Below, piece by piece: positions 25,180 to 34,759 of a DNA stretch of 64,000 bases. The first letter of the stretch is position 1. Every line of letters begins with the position of its first letter. Below the pieces are notes generated by a model. The model saw nothing but the letters and a program-made list of their open reading frames with translations. It had not been told where the DNA came from and ran no database searches. Source of the stretch: CALBPI01 sp039815365 (lineage in GTDB: Bacteria > Pseudomonadota > Gammaproteobacteria > Steroidobacterales > Woeseiaceae); the NCBI GenBank assembly GCA_039815365.1, contig JBCBZK010000004.1, positions 1 to 64,000 of the forward strand, read 5' to 3'. Made by a program: the position numbers and the translations under genes.

Positions 25180-27366
25180 GTGTCCGGCGTAGGCGAACGC
25201 GGTCTCGATTACGCCACCGGGCTGCTCGGACGGTTCGCTAACAGCCGCTGGGCAACAGGTTTCAGCAAACTACTGGACGCACTTCGCGACTACCTGCCAC
25301 CCGAGCAGATAGAGCTCGTCGCGCGCGCCTATGAGTTTGGTGCGGCGGCGCACCATGGACAAAAACGTAAATCCGGCGCGCCGTACATCAGCCACCCTGT
25401 CGCAGTGGCAACGATCCTTGCCGAAATGCGCATGGACGCCGAAACCATTGCTGCGGCGATTCTGCACGACGTCATCGAAGACACCTCGGCGGCTGCCGAC
25501 GAATTAGAAGCCGAATTCGGCAAGGCAGTGGCAACGCTGGTTGAAGGCGTCACAAAACTCGATCAGGTTCAGTTCAAGAGCCGCGCTGAAGCGCAAGCCA
25601 GCAGTTTTCGAAAAATGTTGCTGGCGATGATTGAGGATATACGCGTCATTCTCGTTAAGCTCGCAGATCGCTTGCACAATATGCGCACGCTTGAGTCCAT
25701 GCCTGCGGAAAAACAGCGCCGCATCGCACGCGAAACGCTCGAGATCTATGCGCCCATTGCCAACCGGCTGGGCATCAACACGATCAAGGTTGAGCTTGAG
25801 GAGCTCGGGTTTCGCTATCTGTATCCGTTTCGTTATCAGGTAATCCGCAACGCAATCAGAAAATCAGCCGGCAACCAGCGCCAGATGGTCGCGCAGCTCA
25901 CCGAAACATTAGGCGCGGCCTTGCACTCGCATAACATTCCCGGCGAAGTCGTTGGCAGGCGCAAGAACCTGTACAGCATTTATCAGAAAATGCAGGAGAA
26001 GCGTATCTCGTTGAGCGAGATTGTTGATGTCTACGGTTTCAGGATTATCGTCGACTCGGTCGATACCTGTTACCGCTCGCTCGGGCTGGTGCACAAACTC
26101 TACAAACCGATGCCGGGTAGATTCAAGGACTACATTGCGATTCCGCGAATCAACGGCTATCAGTCGCTTCACACGACCTGTTTCGGTCCACGCGGCTTAC
26201 CCTTGGAAGTGCAAATACGCACCTCAGCGATGGACATGCTCGCCGAAGATGGCATCGCGTCTCACTGGGAGTACAAAGCGACCGAAAACGCGTCGAGCTC
26301 GTCACAGCAACGTGCCCGCGAATGGCTCGGCCGACTGATGGAAATGGACCAATCCGAAAGCTCGGAAGAGTTCATGGAGAACGTCAAAGTCGACCTGTTT
26401 CCCGACAAAGTGTACGTCTTCACGCCCAAAGGCGACATTCTGCGGCTGCCGCGCGGCGCGACTCCTGTCGATTTTGCTTACGCAGTTCATACCGATGTCG
26501 GCAACCGCTGCGTTGCCGCCAAGATTGATCGGCGGCTCGTGCCGTTGCGCACGCCGATGACGAACGGACAAAGCGTCGAGATCATCACCGCACGCGGCGC
26601 CAAACCGAACCCGAACTGGGTCAACTACGTCGTCACGGCAAAAGCGCGCACGGCGATCCGTCAGTACTTGAAAAACCTGCGGCAAGATGAAGCCCGTGAT
26701 CTTGGCAAGCGAATGCTGAATGCCGCGCTTGCGGAAACCAACCTGTCCGTCAGAAAGCTCTCACGCCAAACCATCAAGACGTATCTTGACGAGGTCGGCC
26801 TCAATACGATTGCCGAGCTGTACGAGCAGTTGGGACTTGGCGAACGCCTCGCGCCCTTGGCAGCGCGTCAGATTATTGCTGCGCGCGACGGCGACAGTGC
26901 GGTTGAAGTAGAGTCGACTGACGGACCTTTAACCATCGCCGGCACTGAGGGGATGGTCGTGAGTTACGCACGCTGCTGCAGTCCGATTCCGGGCGACGCC
27001 ATCATGGGGTATTTGAGCTCCGGACGCGGCATCGTGATTCATCGCACGCAATGTGGGAATCTTGCGAGCTTCCGCAAACACGCAGAGAAATGGATTGACG
27101 TCGAATGGCTCGACGGTATTGATGAACGCTTCCGAGTGTTGCTCACTGTTGAGGCTGTGAATCGAATGGGCGTTCTGGCGGAAGTCGCGGCGACTATTGC
27201 AGATGTCGGCTCCAATATCGATCAGGTCGACGTGCGCTCGAAAGACATCGACACCTCAAACCTCGCATTCGGCATCGAGGTAACGGATCGCGTGCATCTG
27301 GCGAACGTGCTGCGCAGTATTCGAGGCATGAAAAGCGTCCTGCGTGTGTCGAGAAACCTCGCCTGA
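25180..27366 (+). CDS. spoT: Bifunctional (p)ppGpp synthetase/hydrolase SpoT
   Basis: 728 residues with an N-terminal HD hydrolase domain (ILHDVIEDTSA, His96-Asp97), then the synthetase domain with the RFKD motif and NGYQSLHTT. TGS follows (VYVFTPKGDILRLPRGATPVDFAY, in part), then the conserved Cys region (YARCCSPIPGD) and a C-terminal ACT domain. The HD ligands are intact and the synthetase carries the RxKD version found in bifunctional enzymes, so both synthesis and breakdown of the alarmone are expected. GTG start at 25180. No second long RSH gene is in the window. Confidence 0.96.
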   Translation: MSGVGERGLDYATGLLGRFANSRWATGFSKLLDALRDYLPPEQIELVARAYEFGAAAHHGQKRKSGAPYISHPVAVATILAEMRMDAETIAAAILHDVIEDTSAAADELEAEFGKAVATLVEGVTKLDQVQFKSRAEAQASSFRKMLLAMIEDIRVILVKLADRLHNMRTLESMPAEKQRRIARETLEIYAPIANRLGINTIKVELEELGFRYLYPFRYQVIRNAIRKSAGNQRQMVAQLTETLGAALHSHNIPGEVVGRRKNLYSIYQKMQEKRISLSEIVDVYGFRIIVDSVDTCYRSLGLVHKLYKPMPGRFKDYIAIPRINGYQSLHTTCFGPRGLPLEVQIRTSAMDMLAEDGIASHWEYKATENASSSSQQRAREWLGRLMEMDQSESSEEFMENVKVDLFPDKVYVFTPKGDILRLPRGATPVDFAYAVHTDVGNRCVAAKIDRRLVPLRTPMTNGQSVEIITARGAKPNPNWVNYVVTAKARTAIRQYLKNLRQDEARDLGKRMLNAALAETNLSVRKLSRQTIKTYLDEVGLNTIAELYEQLGLGERLAPLAARQIIAARDGDSAVEVESTDGPLTIAGTEGMVVSYARCCSPIPGDAIMGYLSSGRGIVIHRTQCGNLASFRKHAEKWIDVEWLDGIDERFRVLLTVEAVNRMGVLAEVAATIADVGSNIDQVDVRSKDIDTSNLAFGIEVTDRVHLANVLRSIRGMKSVLRVSRNLA

Positions 27367-27431
27367 CACCCCACTGCCGCAGCGCCTTGGCCTATAATCA
27401 GCGACACGACACTCTGGCAGGCGATTTGCTG

Positions 27432-27812
27432 ATGACACGCACACCTATCGAAACCCCTAAGGCACCTGGTGCCATAGGCACCTATTCGCAGGCGATCAAA
27501 ACGGCAAACTTGCTGTTTATCTCCGGACAAATTCCGTTAGACCCGACCACCATGACAGTCGTTGACGGCGATTTTAAAGCGCGCACCCGGCAGGTTTTCA
27601 CAAATCTCGCCAGCGTCGCCGAGGCAGGTGGTGGCTCACTCAACGACGCCGTCAAACTGACGATCTTCCTGACTGACATGAATGACTTTGCGAAAGTCAA
27701 CGAAGTCATGGATGAGTTCTTTGACGAACCCTACCCTGCGCGCGCTGCGGTTGGCGTGGCGAGCCTGCCCAAAGGTGTCGACGTTGAAGCCGACGCCATC
27801 GTAGCGCTCTGA
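27432..27812 (+). CDS. ridA: RidA family 2-iminobutanoate/2-iminopropanoate deaminase
   Basis: From the ATG at 27432 the product is 126 residues: MTRTPIETPKAPGAIGTYSQA, then FISGQIPLDP, FLTDMNDFAKVNEVMDEFF and PARAAVGVASLPKG with the substrate-binding Arg. RidA hydrolyses reactive enamine/imine products of PLP enzymes. A longer frame upstream lacks a credible start. Position between spoT and recG matches the Pseudomonas order. Confidence 0.93.
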   Translation: MTRTPIETPKAPGAIGTYSQAIKTANLLFISGQIPLDPTTMTVVDGDFKARTRQVFTNLASVAEAGGGSLNDAVKLTIFLTDMNDFAKVNEVMDEFFDEPYPARAAVGVASLPKGVDVEADAIVAL

Positions 27813-27825
27813 CTCAGGGTTTCGC

Positions 27826-29910
27826 ATGAGTGCATTGCGCGCGCCGGTCAGCGCGCTTCGCGGCGTTGGCCCGGCGATGGCCGAACGGCTCGCCAAACTC
27901 GGCGCTGAATGCGTCGAGGATTTGCTGTTCCAGCTACCGCTACGCTACGAAGATCGCACACAGATTACCCCGCTGGGCGGTGCGCAATCCGGTCAGCGTT
28001 GCCTTATTGAAGCGGAGGTCGTGCTTGCCGAAGTCGTGTATCGCGGCCGTCGCACGATGCTGGTGCGTATTGCGGATGGCAGTGGACAGATGACGTTGCG
28101 CTTCTTCCATTTCACGAATGCGCAACGCAACAACTTTTCGCGCGGCGCGCGCATCAGTTGCTTTGGCGATGTGCGACAAACGCCTGGTGGCCTGGAAATG
28201 GTCCACCCGGAATACCGACTTCTGCGTGCCAACGAAAACAGTGCCGTCGAACAAGGCCTGACGCCAGTCTATCCGGTCACTGAAGGGCTCGGGCAACAAC
28301 GCATGCGACGGCTTATTGGCGATGCGCTCACGACAATGCGCCGCTCACCGCCCGAAGAGTTGTTGCCGGACGACGTGCGACACCGGCGTGAACTGCCGAC
28401 GCTCACCGAGGCCATCGAATATCTGCACGCACCACCACCAGGCACAGACCTTTCTGCACTGGCAAGCGCAATGCACCCGTGCCAGCGACGATTAGCCCTG
28501 GAAGAGCTCCTCGCTCACCACGTCAGCCTGAAATTGCTGCGGATGGAAATGCAAAGTGAGGACGGTGTTGCGATCAACCCCAACAGCGAACAGCGGCGCG
28601 CGCTGCATGCGCAATTACCGTTCGAACTCACTGGCGCGCAAGCGCGCGTGCTCGACGATATCGTTCGCGATATGGCGCAAGCAACACCGATGCTGCGACT
28701 GGTACAGGGCGACGTAGGCTCGGGCAAGACGATTGTCGCCGCGCTCGCCGCGCTCGGACCTATCGAGGCCGGTTTGCAATGCGCATTGATGGCACCCACT
28801 GAATTGCTTGCCGAGCAACACTTCAGGAACTTCGACGCATGGCTCTCACCGCTTGGCATCAAGATCGCCTGGCTCACAGGTAGCCTGCGTGCCGCCGCGA
28901 GGCGCGAGGCGCTAGCCGCGATTGCCGATGGTAGCGCCAGCATGGTGATTGGCACGCATGCGCTGTTTCAGGACAGCGTTGACTTCGACAGCCTCGGCCT
29001 TGTGGTCATCGACGAGCAGCATCGCTTCGGTGTACATCAACGACTCGCCCTGCGCGACAAAGGCCCCGATGGGCGACCACCCCATCAACTGGTGATGACC
29101 GCAACGCCGATCCCACGCACGCTTGCCATGACCGCGTACGCCGACCTTGATACCTCTGTTATCGACGAATTGCCACCGGGGCGAACGCCGGTGAGTACTG
29201 TCGTCATTCCGGATCTGCGCCGCGACGAGGTCGTCATGCGCGTACGAGATGCGTGCAATGACGGGCAACAAGCCTACTGGGTTTGCCCGTTGATCGAAGA
29301 CTCCGACATTCTTGATTTTCAAGCAGCGGAATCAACCGCGCAGTACTTGCGTGAGCAACTCCCCGATCTTGCGATCGGACTGATTCACGGTCGTCTGAAA
29401 GCGCGGGAAAAAGAGGCGATCATGAATCAGTTCGCGCGCGCGGAACTGCAATTGTTAGTTGCTACCACCGTGATCGAGGTAGGCGTGGATGTGCCTAATG
29501 CGAGCCTGATGATTATCGAGAACGCCGAGCGGATGGGTTTGTCGCAACTCCACCAACTGCGAGGTCGAGTTGGCCGGGGCAGCGCAAAAAGCAGTTGCGT
29601 TCTGCTCTACAAAGCACCGTTGTCACGCACGGCGAAAGCGCGACTCGGCGTACTACGCGAGACAAATGATGGCTTCGTGATCGCCCAGCGAGATCTTGAG
29701 TTGCGTGGTCCAGGCGAGGTTCTTGGCACGCGTCAAACAGGCAGTATGAACCTGCGTCTGGCCGACCTGGATCGTGATGCTGACTTACTCCCGGATGTGC
29801 ATATCGCTGCCAGCGAGCTGCTCGCGCAACATAGCGATGACACCGCCATTCGTATCGAACACTTGCTACAACGATGGATCGGCAGCGCGAGCCGCTACGG
29901 GAACGTTTAG
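27826..29910 (+). CDS. recG: ATP-dependent DNA helicase RecG
   Basis: RecG reverses stalled forks and processes branched DNA. The 694-residue protein has an N-terminal wedge/OB domain (residues about 1-180), Walker A GDVGSGKTIVA, DEQHRFGV as motif II, TATPIPRTLAMT as motif III, and the C-terminal helicase block LHQLRGRVGRGSAKSSCVLL, ending with GPGEVLGTRQTG. Length and order are standard. It starts 13 bp after ridA. Confidence 0.97.
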   Translation: MSALRAPVSALRGVGPAMAERLAKLGAECVEDLLFQLPLRYEDRTQITPLGGAQSGQRCLIEAEVVLAEVVYRGRRTMLVRIADGSGQMTLRFFHFTNAQRNNFSRGARISCFGDVRQTPGGLEMVHPEYRLLRANENSAVEQGLTPVYPVTEGLGQQRMRRLIGDALTTMRRSPPEELLPDDVRHRRELPTLTEAIEYLHAPPPGTDLSALASAMHPCQRRLALEELLAHHVSLKLLRMEMQSEDGVAINPNSEQRRALHAQLPFELTGAQARVLDDIVRDMAQATPMLRLVQGDVGSGKTIVAALAALGPIEAGLQCALMAPTELLAEQHFRNFDAWLSPLGIKIAWLTGSLRAAARREALAAIADGSASMVIGTHALFQDSVDFDSLGLVVIDEQHRFGVHQRLALRDKGPDGRPPHQLVMTATPIPRTLAMTAYADLDTSVIDELPPGRTPVSTVVIPDLRRDEVVMRVRDACNDGQQAYWVCPLIEDSDILDFQAAESTAQYLREQLPDLAIGLIHGRLKAREKEAIMNQFARAELQLLVATTVIEVGVDVPNASLMIIENAERMGLSQLHQLRGRVGRGSAKSSCVLLYKAPLSRTAKARLGVLRETNDGFVIAQRDLELRGPGEVLGTRQTGSMNLRLADLDRDADLLPDVHIAASELLAQHSDDTAIRIEHLLQRWIGSASRYGNV

Positions 29911-29948
29911 AATAGCAAGTTAATGAAAATAGCTGCCCGACAATTTCT

Positions 29949-30491
29949 ATGGACGCAATGAGCACTGAATCAGGCGATATGCTGTGGCAACACGCACTAC
30001 CGATGGCTGGCAATGCCGCCGATTGGCTGGGCGACCCAGGCTTGCTGACGGACGACGTGCGCCGCTCCTGCGATGACCCGTTAGTGCTGAGCGTGTTACA
30101 CGACGGCCGTGCTAGGTTGCCCGCAAACGTGCACGCGGCGCTGCCCGGCGCGTTCAGCAGAGAAGGATGGCAGCGTGAAATCAGCATGCGGGCGGGCGAG
30201 ATGTTGGTCGTGCATGCTAGAACGTTTGCGCCTGCTGAGACTATCGCGGCACACGACTGGCTGGAATCATTGGGAACGAGCCCGCTGGGTCACGCGCTCG
30301 CCAAGCTTGGTGATGCGGCTCGCGTCGACATGCAGTATTGCGACTCGACGCTAATCACCGGAGATTTGGCGCCGCCCGCCGAATGCGACGGTTGGTCACG
30401 CCGATCGTTGTTTGAATTCGATGGCCTGCCGTTGATGTTGTTCGAGCATTTCACTGCCGCGCTGTTACAACGCGCAAGGCTACGCGCATGA
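29949..30491 (+). CDS. ubiC: Chorismate lyase
   Basis: UbiC splits chorismate into 4-hydroxybenzoate and pyruvate, the committing step of ubiquinone synthesis. The 180-residue product shows the family pattern: WLGDPGLLTDDVRR, a central REISMRAGEMLVVHARTF strand pair, the LGTSPLGHALAKLG loop and a terminal RSLFEFDGLPLMLFEHF. It overlaps ubiA by four bases (ATGA), so product and consumer are coupled. ATG at 29949 or 29958 are both possible starts; neither has a clear ribosome binding site. Confidence 0.92.
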   Translation: MDAMSTESGDMLWQHALPMAGNAADWLGDPGLLTDDVRRSCDDPLVLSVLHDGRARLPANVHAALPGAFSREGWQREISMRAGEMLVVHARTFAPAETIAAHDWLESLGTSPLGHALAKLGDAARVDMQYCDSTLITGDLAPPAECDGWSRRSLFEFDGLPLMLFEHFTAALLQRARLRA

Positions 30492-31393
30492 ACACAAGGC
30501 AAAACACACCGATGTTGCAACGATTGTTGCGACAACTATTGGTGTACGTTCGCCTGATGCGACTCGACCGGCCTATCGGCATTTGGCTGTTGGCGTGGCC
30601 AATGCTGTGGGCATTGTGGATCGCCGGCAATGGCAAGCCTGACGCAACAATTCTGATCGTTTTCGTACTTGGCGCTGTCATCACAAGATCAGCCGGCTGT
30701 GTGATTAACGATATCGCGGACCGCAATTTCGACGGAGAAGTGCAGCGTACACGCGAACGTCCATTGGCGAACGGCGAGGTCGGTGTTGTTGAGGCGCTTG
30801 CGCTGTTTATCGGGCTGGGCTTCATTGCGATCGGACTTGCTGCCACGCTAAACACGCTCAGTCGTGTCATCGCAGGGGTGGCTGTCGTGATCATGGTGGC
30901 GTATCCGTTCATGAAGCGTTTTATCTCCGTGCCGCAACTCATTCTCGGGTTAGCCTTCGGAACGGCAGTGCCAATGGCTTTTGCCGCGCAAACCAATGCG
31001 ATTCCACAAGACGCATGGTTTCTGTTCGCAATCACGGCCTTGTGGGCGGTGATCTACGACACGATGTATGCCATGTGCGATCGCAAAGACGACTTGGCCG
31101 CCGGCATCCGCTCTACAGCGATTCTCTTTGGGGAAACCGATAAATTCGTGATCGGAGCACTGCAAGCGATCATGCTCATGGCATTGCTGCTGCTCGGGCA
31201 ACGGTTGGAAATGACGCTGTGGTATTACGCTTGCGTCATCGCGGTTGCTGTCTTCATGGGTTACCAGCAATGGCTTATCAAGGACCGCGACGAGCATCGG
31301 TGTTTGCAGGCATTTCTCAACAATCACTTCATTGGTATGACGTTGTTTGTCGGGCTTGCGTTGCATTATTTGTACGCACCAGCAGCAACCTAG
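30488..31393 (+). CDS. ubiA: 4-hydroxybenzoate octaprenyltransferase
   Basis: UbiA is the membrane prenyltransferase that attaches the polyprenyl tail to 4-hydroxybenzoate. Of 301 residues most form about eight to nine membrane helices. The two Asp-rich substrate motifs are visible: NDIADRNFDGEVQRT and DTMYAMCDRKDDLAAGIRST. The opening VRLMRLDRPIGIWLLAWPMLWALW, quoted in part as RLDRPIGIWL, is diagnostic. It pairs with ubiC and ends 21 bp before the convergent comF. Confidence 0.96.
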   Translation: MNTRQNTPMLQRLLRQLLVYVRLMRLDRPIGIWLLAWPMLWALWIAGNGKPDATILIVFVLGAVITRSAGCVINDIADRNFDGEVQRTRERPLANGEVGVVEALALFIGLGFIAIGLAATLNTLSRVIAGVAVVIMVAYPFMKRFISVPQLILGLAFGTAVPMAFAAQTNAIPQDAWFLFAITALWAVIYDTMYAMCDRKDDLAAGIRSTAILFGETDKFVIGALQAIMLMALLLLGQRLEMTLWYYACVIAVAVFMGYQQWLIKDRDEHRCLQAFLNNHFIGMTLFVGLALHYLYAPAAT

Positions 31394-31414
31394 CCGACCC
31401 ACACTGATACTGTT

Positions 31415-32134
31415 TTAACCCGCACGCGCCAGCACAACCGCGCGCACGGTTAGCGCGCCGGCAGCCCGCAATGCGGCAGCGGCAGCAAGCACAGTCGCGC
31501 CGCTCGTCATGACATCGTCGACAATGCAGACATGCTTGCCGTGAACATGATGGCGCGCGGAGAAAGCGTCAGCCACATTGTGTTGACGGGCATCACCGCG
31601 CAACGATACCTGAGGCTCGGTATCACGTTGGCGCACAAGCCAACGCCGTCGCAAAGGCCAATGCCACTGTTTCGACAGCGCAGCGGCAAGCAACCCCGCT
31701 TGATTGAACCCACGCACGCGCTGTCGGCGGCGATGCAATGGCAGCGGAACGATGAACGCGCGCTGGTGATCGGGCCAGTGCGGCGGTCGCGCGGGTAATA
31801 ATTGAGCCAGCGCCGGCAGGATAGTCAGATCGCCATCGTATTTGAGGCGCGCGATCATCTGATCCAGCGGAAAATCGTAACGCAGTGGCGCAAGCACACA
31901 CAAATCACGGTCGGCCCATTCATGGCAACGACCACACCGCGACGCCGGGGCGGCGAGCGGCGCTGCGCAACGGCCGCAGCAAACCAGGTTGTGCGGCATT
32001 GCGGCTGCGCAATCGCGACACAGCGGTGCGCGGGTGACAGCCGCGCACAACGAGCAAGAGCGACCCGAAAGCCACACGAGCAAACGGTGCCAATGCGCGT
32101 TCACGTCAGCCTTCACATTGGAACGACGAAACAT
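31415..32134 (-). CDS. comF: ComF family phosphoribosyltransferase-like protein
   Basis: 239 residues with an N-terminal four-Cys zinc-ribbon (CAAVTRAPLCRDC and CGRC...CGRC) and a C-terminal PRTase fold with the PRPP-binding CIVDDVMTSGATVLAA. The pattern VPLPLHRRRQRVRGFNQAGLLA, in part LHRRRQRVRGFNQA, is typical. ComF/GntX proteins are linked to DNA uptake and reuse of imported DNA; together with pilMNOPQ in the same window this is consistent with competence. Divergent from bioC. Confidence 0.93.
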   Translation of the reverse strand: MFRRSNVKADVNAHWHRLLVWLSGRSCSLCAAVTRAPLCRDCAAAMPHNLVCCGRCAAPLAAPASRCGRCHEWADRDLCVLAPLRYDFPLDQMIARLKYDGDLTILPALAQLLPARPPHWPDHQRAFIVPLPLHRRRQRVRGFNQAGLLAAALSKQWHWPLRRRWLVRQRDTEPQVSLRGDARQHNVADAFSARHHVHGKHVCIVDDVMTSGATVLAAAAALRAAGALTVRAVVLARAG

Positions 32135-32263
32135 CTCGCAACGCTAGCGTAAGAGGCGTCAACACAACCGCGCACAAAACCGGTCGAAACACGCGATAAT
32201 GACAACACCACCAGTTACACGACGTGCCACTTAGTGCTGCCGTACCCGATTCATCCCAGGCGC

Positions 32264-33088
32264 ATGCCGCAACCCGAAACATTTGCCCGCGATGCGTTCT
32301 TGTTCGCGCATACGGCACGCGAGCTCATGTCGCGTCTCGACTTACTCGCCGTCATGCCGGAGCGCATTGTCGATGTCGGCGCACACGATACGCAGTTTTC
32401 GCAACAGTTAGCGGCCCACTACAAGGCAGCGCAGATCACGGCAGTCGAGCCGTGGCAGCAGCTGTTGCCCGGCAGTCAGACACGCCGCTGGCCTTGGCAA
32501 AAACGACGTATCCAGCCTAGCTCTAACGTGCTGACAGACTTACCACTTGCCGATCACAGCGCACAAATGGCGGTCGCCAATTTGTCGTTGGTACGCTATG
32601 CCGAGCCGGACGCTGTGTTGAACGAAATCGCGAGAGTATTGCAACCGGGCGGCGCGTTCCTGATGGCAACGCTCGGACCAGACACCTTGCGAGAATTGCG
32701 CGATGCGTGGCAAAGCGCTGATGCGCAACATGCGCACGTTGCAACGTTCACCGACATGCATGATGTCGGCGACGCGCTCGTGCGTAACGGTTTTGCGGAG
32801 CCGGTACTCGATGTGGAGCGACTGACTCTGCGCTACACGTCAGTCGATGCCCTCTGGCGTGACCTTGGCGCTCATGCTGCGCGAAATCGGCTGCCAGACG
32901 CGCGGAAAGGGCTGACAGGTAAAAACACGTTCTCGCAAATGACACAGAACTTGCAAAACGACGATGGGACTTTCGAGATCAGCGTCGAGGTTGTGTACGC
33001 ACAATCATGGGGACAAGAGCGGCGATCCAGCCCGGATCCGTCTGGTGACATACGGATAAGTCCGACATCGATTCGACGACGCGTCTAA
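32264..33088 (+). CDS. bioC: Malonyl-ACP O-methyltransferase BioC-like SAM methyltransferase
   Basis: A class I methyltransferase of about 274 residues. The SAM-binding motif I is degenerate (VDVGAHDTQFSQ), followed by ITAVEPW, the ANLSLVRYAEPDAVLNEIAR motif IV region and LQPGGAFLMATLGPDTLRELR. The phrase GPDTLRELR and the C-terminal DARKGLTG segment match BioC, which methylates malonyl-ACP to begin pimelate synthesis for biotin. Its location beside comF also matches bio clusters, but no bioF, bioH or bioD is adjacent. A GTG at 32234 is an alternative start. Confidence 0.8.
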   Translation: MPQPETFARDAFLFAHTARELMSRLDLLAVMPERIVDVGAHDTQFSQQLAAHYKAAQITAVEPWQQLLPGSQTRRWPWQKRRIQPSSNVLTDLPLADHSAQMAVANLSLVRYAEPDAVLNEIARVLQPGGAFLMATLGPDTLRELRDAWQSADAQHAHVATFTDMHDVGDALVRNGFAEPVLDVERLTLRYTSVDALWRDLGAHAARNRLPDARKGLTGKNTFSQMTQNLQNDDGTFEISVEVVYAQSWGQERRSSPDPSGDIRISPTSIRRRV

Positions 33089-33191
33089 TTTTCGTCACAA
33101 ACAACTGATTTCTAAATAGAAAACGAGATCTGTCGCTAGCTCAGATACGATGCATAAGCTACTATCTATTTGCGTTGCATGGAGAGCGGCC

Positions 33192-33692
33192 TTGTACCAG
33201 TTTGAACTCACCCCGAATTGCGCGTTATCCGCACAGCAAGCCGTGATGTTTTTCAGCGGTGTTGCCAGCGTCAGCCTGCTGATCGCGTTCGCATTTGTGC
33301 TGATGGGTTACTGGCCAATATTGCCGTTTGCCGGGCTGGAGCTTGCGCTGCTGGGGTGGGCTTTGAAACGCAACTGGGACAGAGGCCAAACCAGCGAATA
33401 CGTCGAGATCGATGCGCAAGACATCACACTGACTCGCTGCGATGCGGCAGGTGATGTAGTGCAGACCATCCGACTGCCGACACCTTGGACACAAGTTGCA
33501 CTGATACGCGACCGCCGCGGTGTCGCGGGCAGCGAGCTTGCCTTCGGTCAGAAGGGCAAGTGGTGGGTATTCGGGCGTTTTTTGGTGCAACAGGAAAAAC
33601 AGGCGTTGCGACGCCGGATAACAGAGGTACTTCGACAAATTCGGCACGCGGCGCCGCAATCAGAACCGGAGAGTGCGAAACGCCGGGATTAA
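33192..33692 (+). CDS. DUF2244 family membrane protein
   Basis: Two close membrane helices (about residues 18-55) follow a short N-terminus, then a soluble beta-rich domain with WALKRNWDRGQTSEYVEID and the C-terminal block. This is the DUF2244 pattern, often found just upstream of cytochrome c oxidase genes as here. I choose the TTG at 33192 because GGAGAG lies 7 bp upstream and the frame then begins LYQFELTPN; the ATG at 33150 has no ribosome binding site but would add 14 residues. The function is unknown; a link to oxidase assembly is inference from context. Confidence 0.82.
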   Translation: MYQFELTPNCALSAQQAVMFFSGVASVSLLIAFAFVLMGYWPILPFAGLELALLGWALKRNWDRGQTSEYVEIDAQDITLTRCDAAGDVVQTIRLPTPWTQVALIRDRRGVAGSELAFGQKGKWWVFGRFLVQQEKQALRRRITEVLRQIRHAAPQSEPESAKRRD

Positions 33693-33841
33693 TCACTGAC
33701 AAAGAGAACTGGGTCTGCATTTGTAACCGCTGAACGGGTACAATTTGCGGCGGGATAACCGGGGCCAAAATCTACGCGAGACGTTTCTACGCTGGCGTAG
33801 CGCTCCACTTGCCAGATCATCAAGATCGAGAACGAAAAAAC

Positions 33842-34666
33842 ATGGATATCAAACGCAAAATTGCAGCGATTGCGCTGTTGTTGTTACCCAGCGCCAGCGC
33901 GCTGGCAGACTGGGACCTGAACATGCGCGAGGGCGTCACAGCCATAAGTCGCGAGATTTACGGTCTGCACATGCTCATTTTCTGGGTATGTTGTTTCATC
34001 GCCTTCTTCGTATTCGGCTGGATGATCATCGCACTGGTTCTGCATCGCAAATCACGCGGGGTTGAGGCAGCGCAGTTCTCGCACAGCACCAAAGCAGAGA
34101 TCATCTGGACGTTGATCCCGGTCGTCATTCTGGTCGGCATGGCCGTGCCCGCTGCCAAGACCATGGTCAAGATTGAAGATGACCGGAATCCGGACATCAC
34201 GATCAAAGCGACTGGCTATCAGTGGAAATGGCAGTACGAATATCTGGATGAAGGCGTGAGCTTTTATTCCAATCTGGCTCGCACCAGCAACGACGCACGA
34301 CGTCTGAATTCAGGTATCGCTCCTGAGTCAGTACCCAACTACCTGCTCGAGGTCGACAACCACGTCATCGTGCCGGTCAACAAGAAAGTTCGCGTCCTGA
34401 TCACATCCAATGACGTGCTGCACGCATGGTGGATGCCAGACTTTGCGATCAAGAAAGACGCCATCCCCGGTTACATCAACCAGGTGTGGTTCACCGCAGA
34501 AGAGCCGGGCATATACCGCGGCCAGTGCGCTGAGCTATGCGGACAGGATCATGGCTTTATGCCGATCGTCGTAGAAGTGCTCGAGCAGGACGCATTCGAC
34601 GCACGGATGGCCGTATTGCAGGCTGAGTTCGGCATTGATACGCCGAAGTTGGCCGCCGCGGACTAA
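33842..34666 (+). CDS. coxB: Cytochrome c oxidase subunit II
   Basis: Subunit II receives electrons from cytochrome c at the CuA centre. The 274-residue protein has a cleavable signal ending near SALAD, two membrane helices, the aromatic stretch YQWKWQYEY and a cupredoxin domain with CuA ligands in CAELCGQDHGFM. No haem c motif (CxxCH) is fused to the C-terminus, so it is the plain aa3 type. The ATG at 33842 is preferred to an in-frame upstream codon. First gene of the cox cluster. Confidence 0.97.
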   Translation: MDIKRKIAAIALLLLPSASALADWDLNMREGVTAISREIYGLHMLIFWVCCFIAFFVFGWMIIALVLHRKSRGVEAAQFSHSTKAEIIWTLIPVVILVGMAVPAAKTMVKIEDDRNPDITIKATGYQWKWQYEYLDEGVSFYSNLARTSNDARRLNSGIAPESVPNYLLEVDNHVIVPVNKKVRVLITSNDVLHAWWMPDFAIKKDAIPGYINQVWFTAEEPGIYRGQCAELCGQDHGFMPIVVEVLEQDAFDARMAVLQAEFGIDTPKLAAAD

Positions 34667-34759
34667 CCGCAGACCGACGTTTAGAAACAGATTTAACAAA
34701 CAGACCAAGACACAGGCATCAGCGCACACACGAAGCGACGCTGACGAGGAGCACAGCAG

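Noticed and set aside
33715..33750. Promoter TTGTAA...TACAAT before coxB
   Set aside because: The spacer is only about 12 bp, too short for a sigma-70 promoter.
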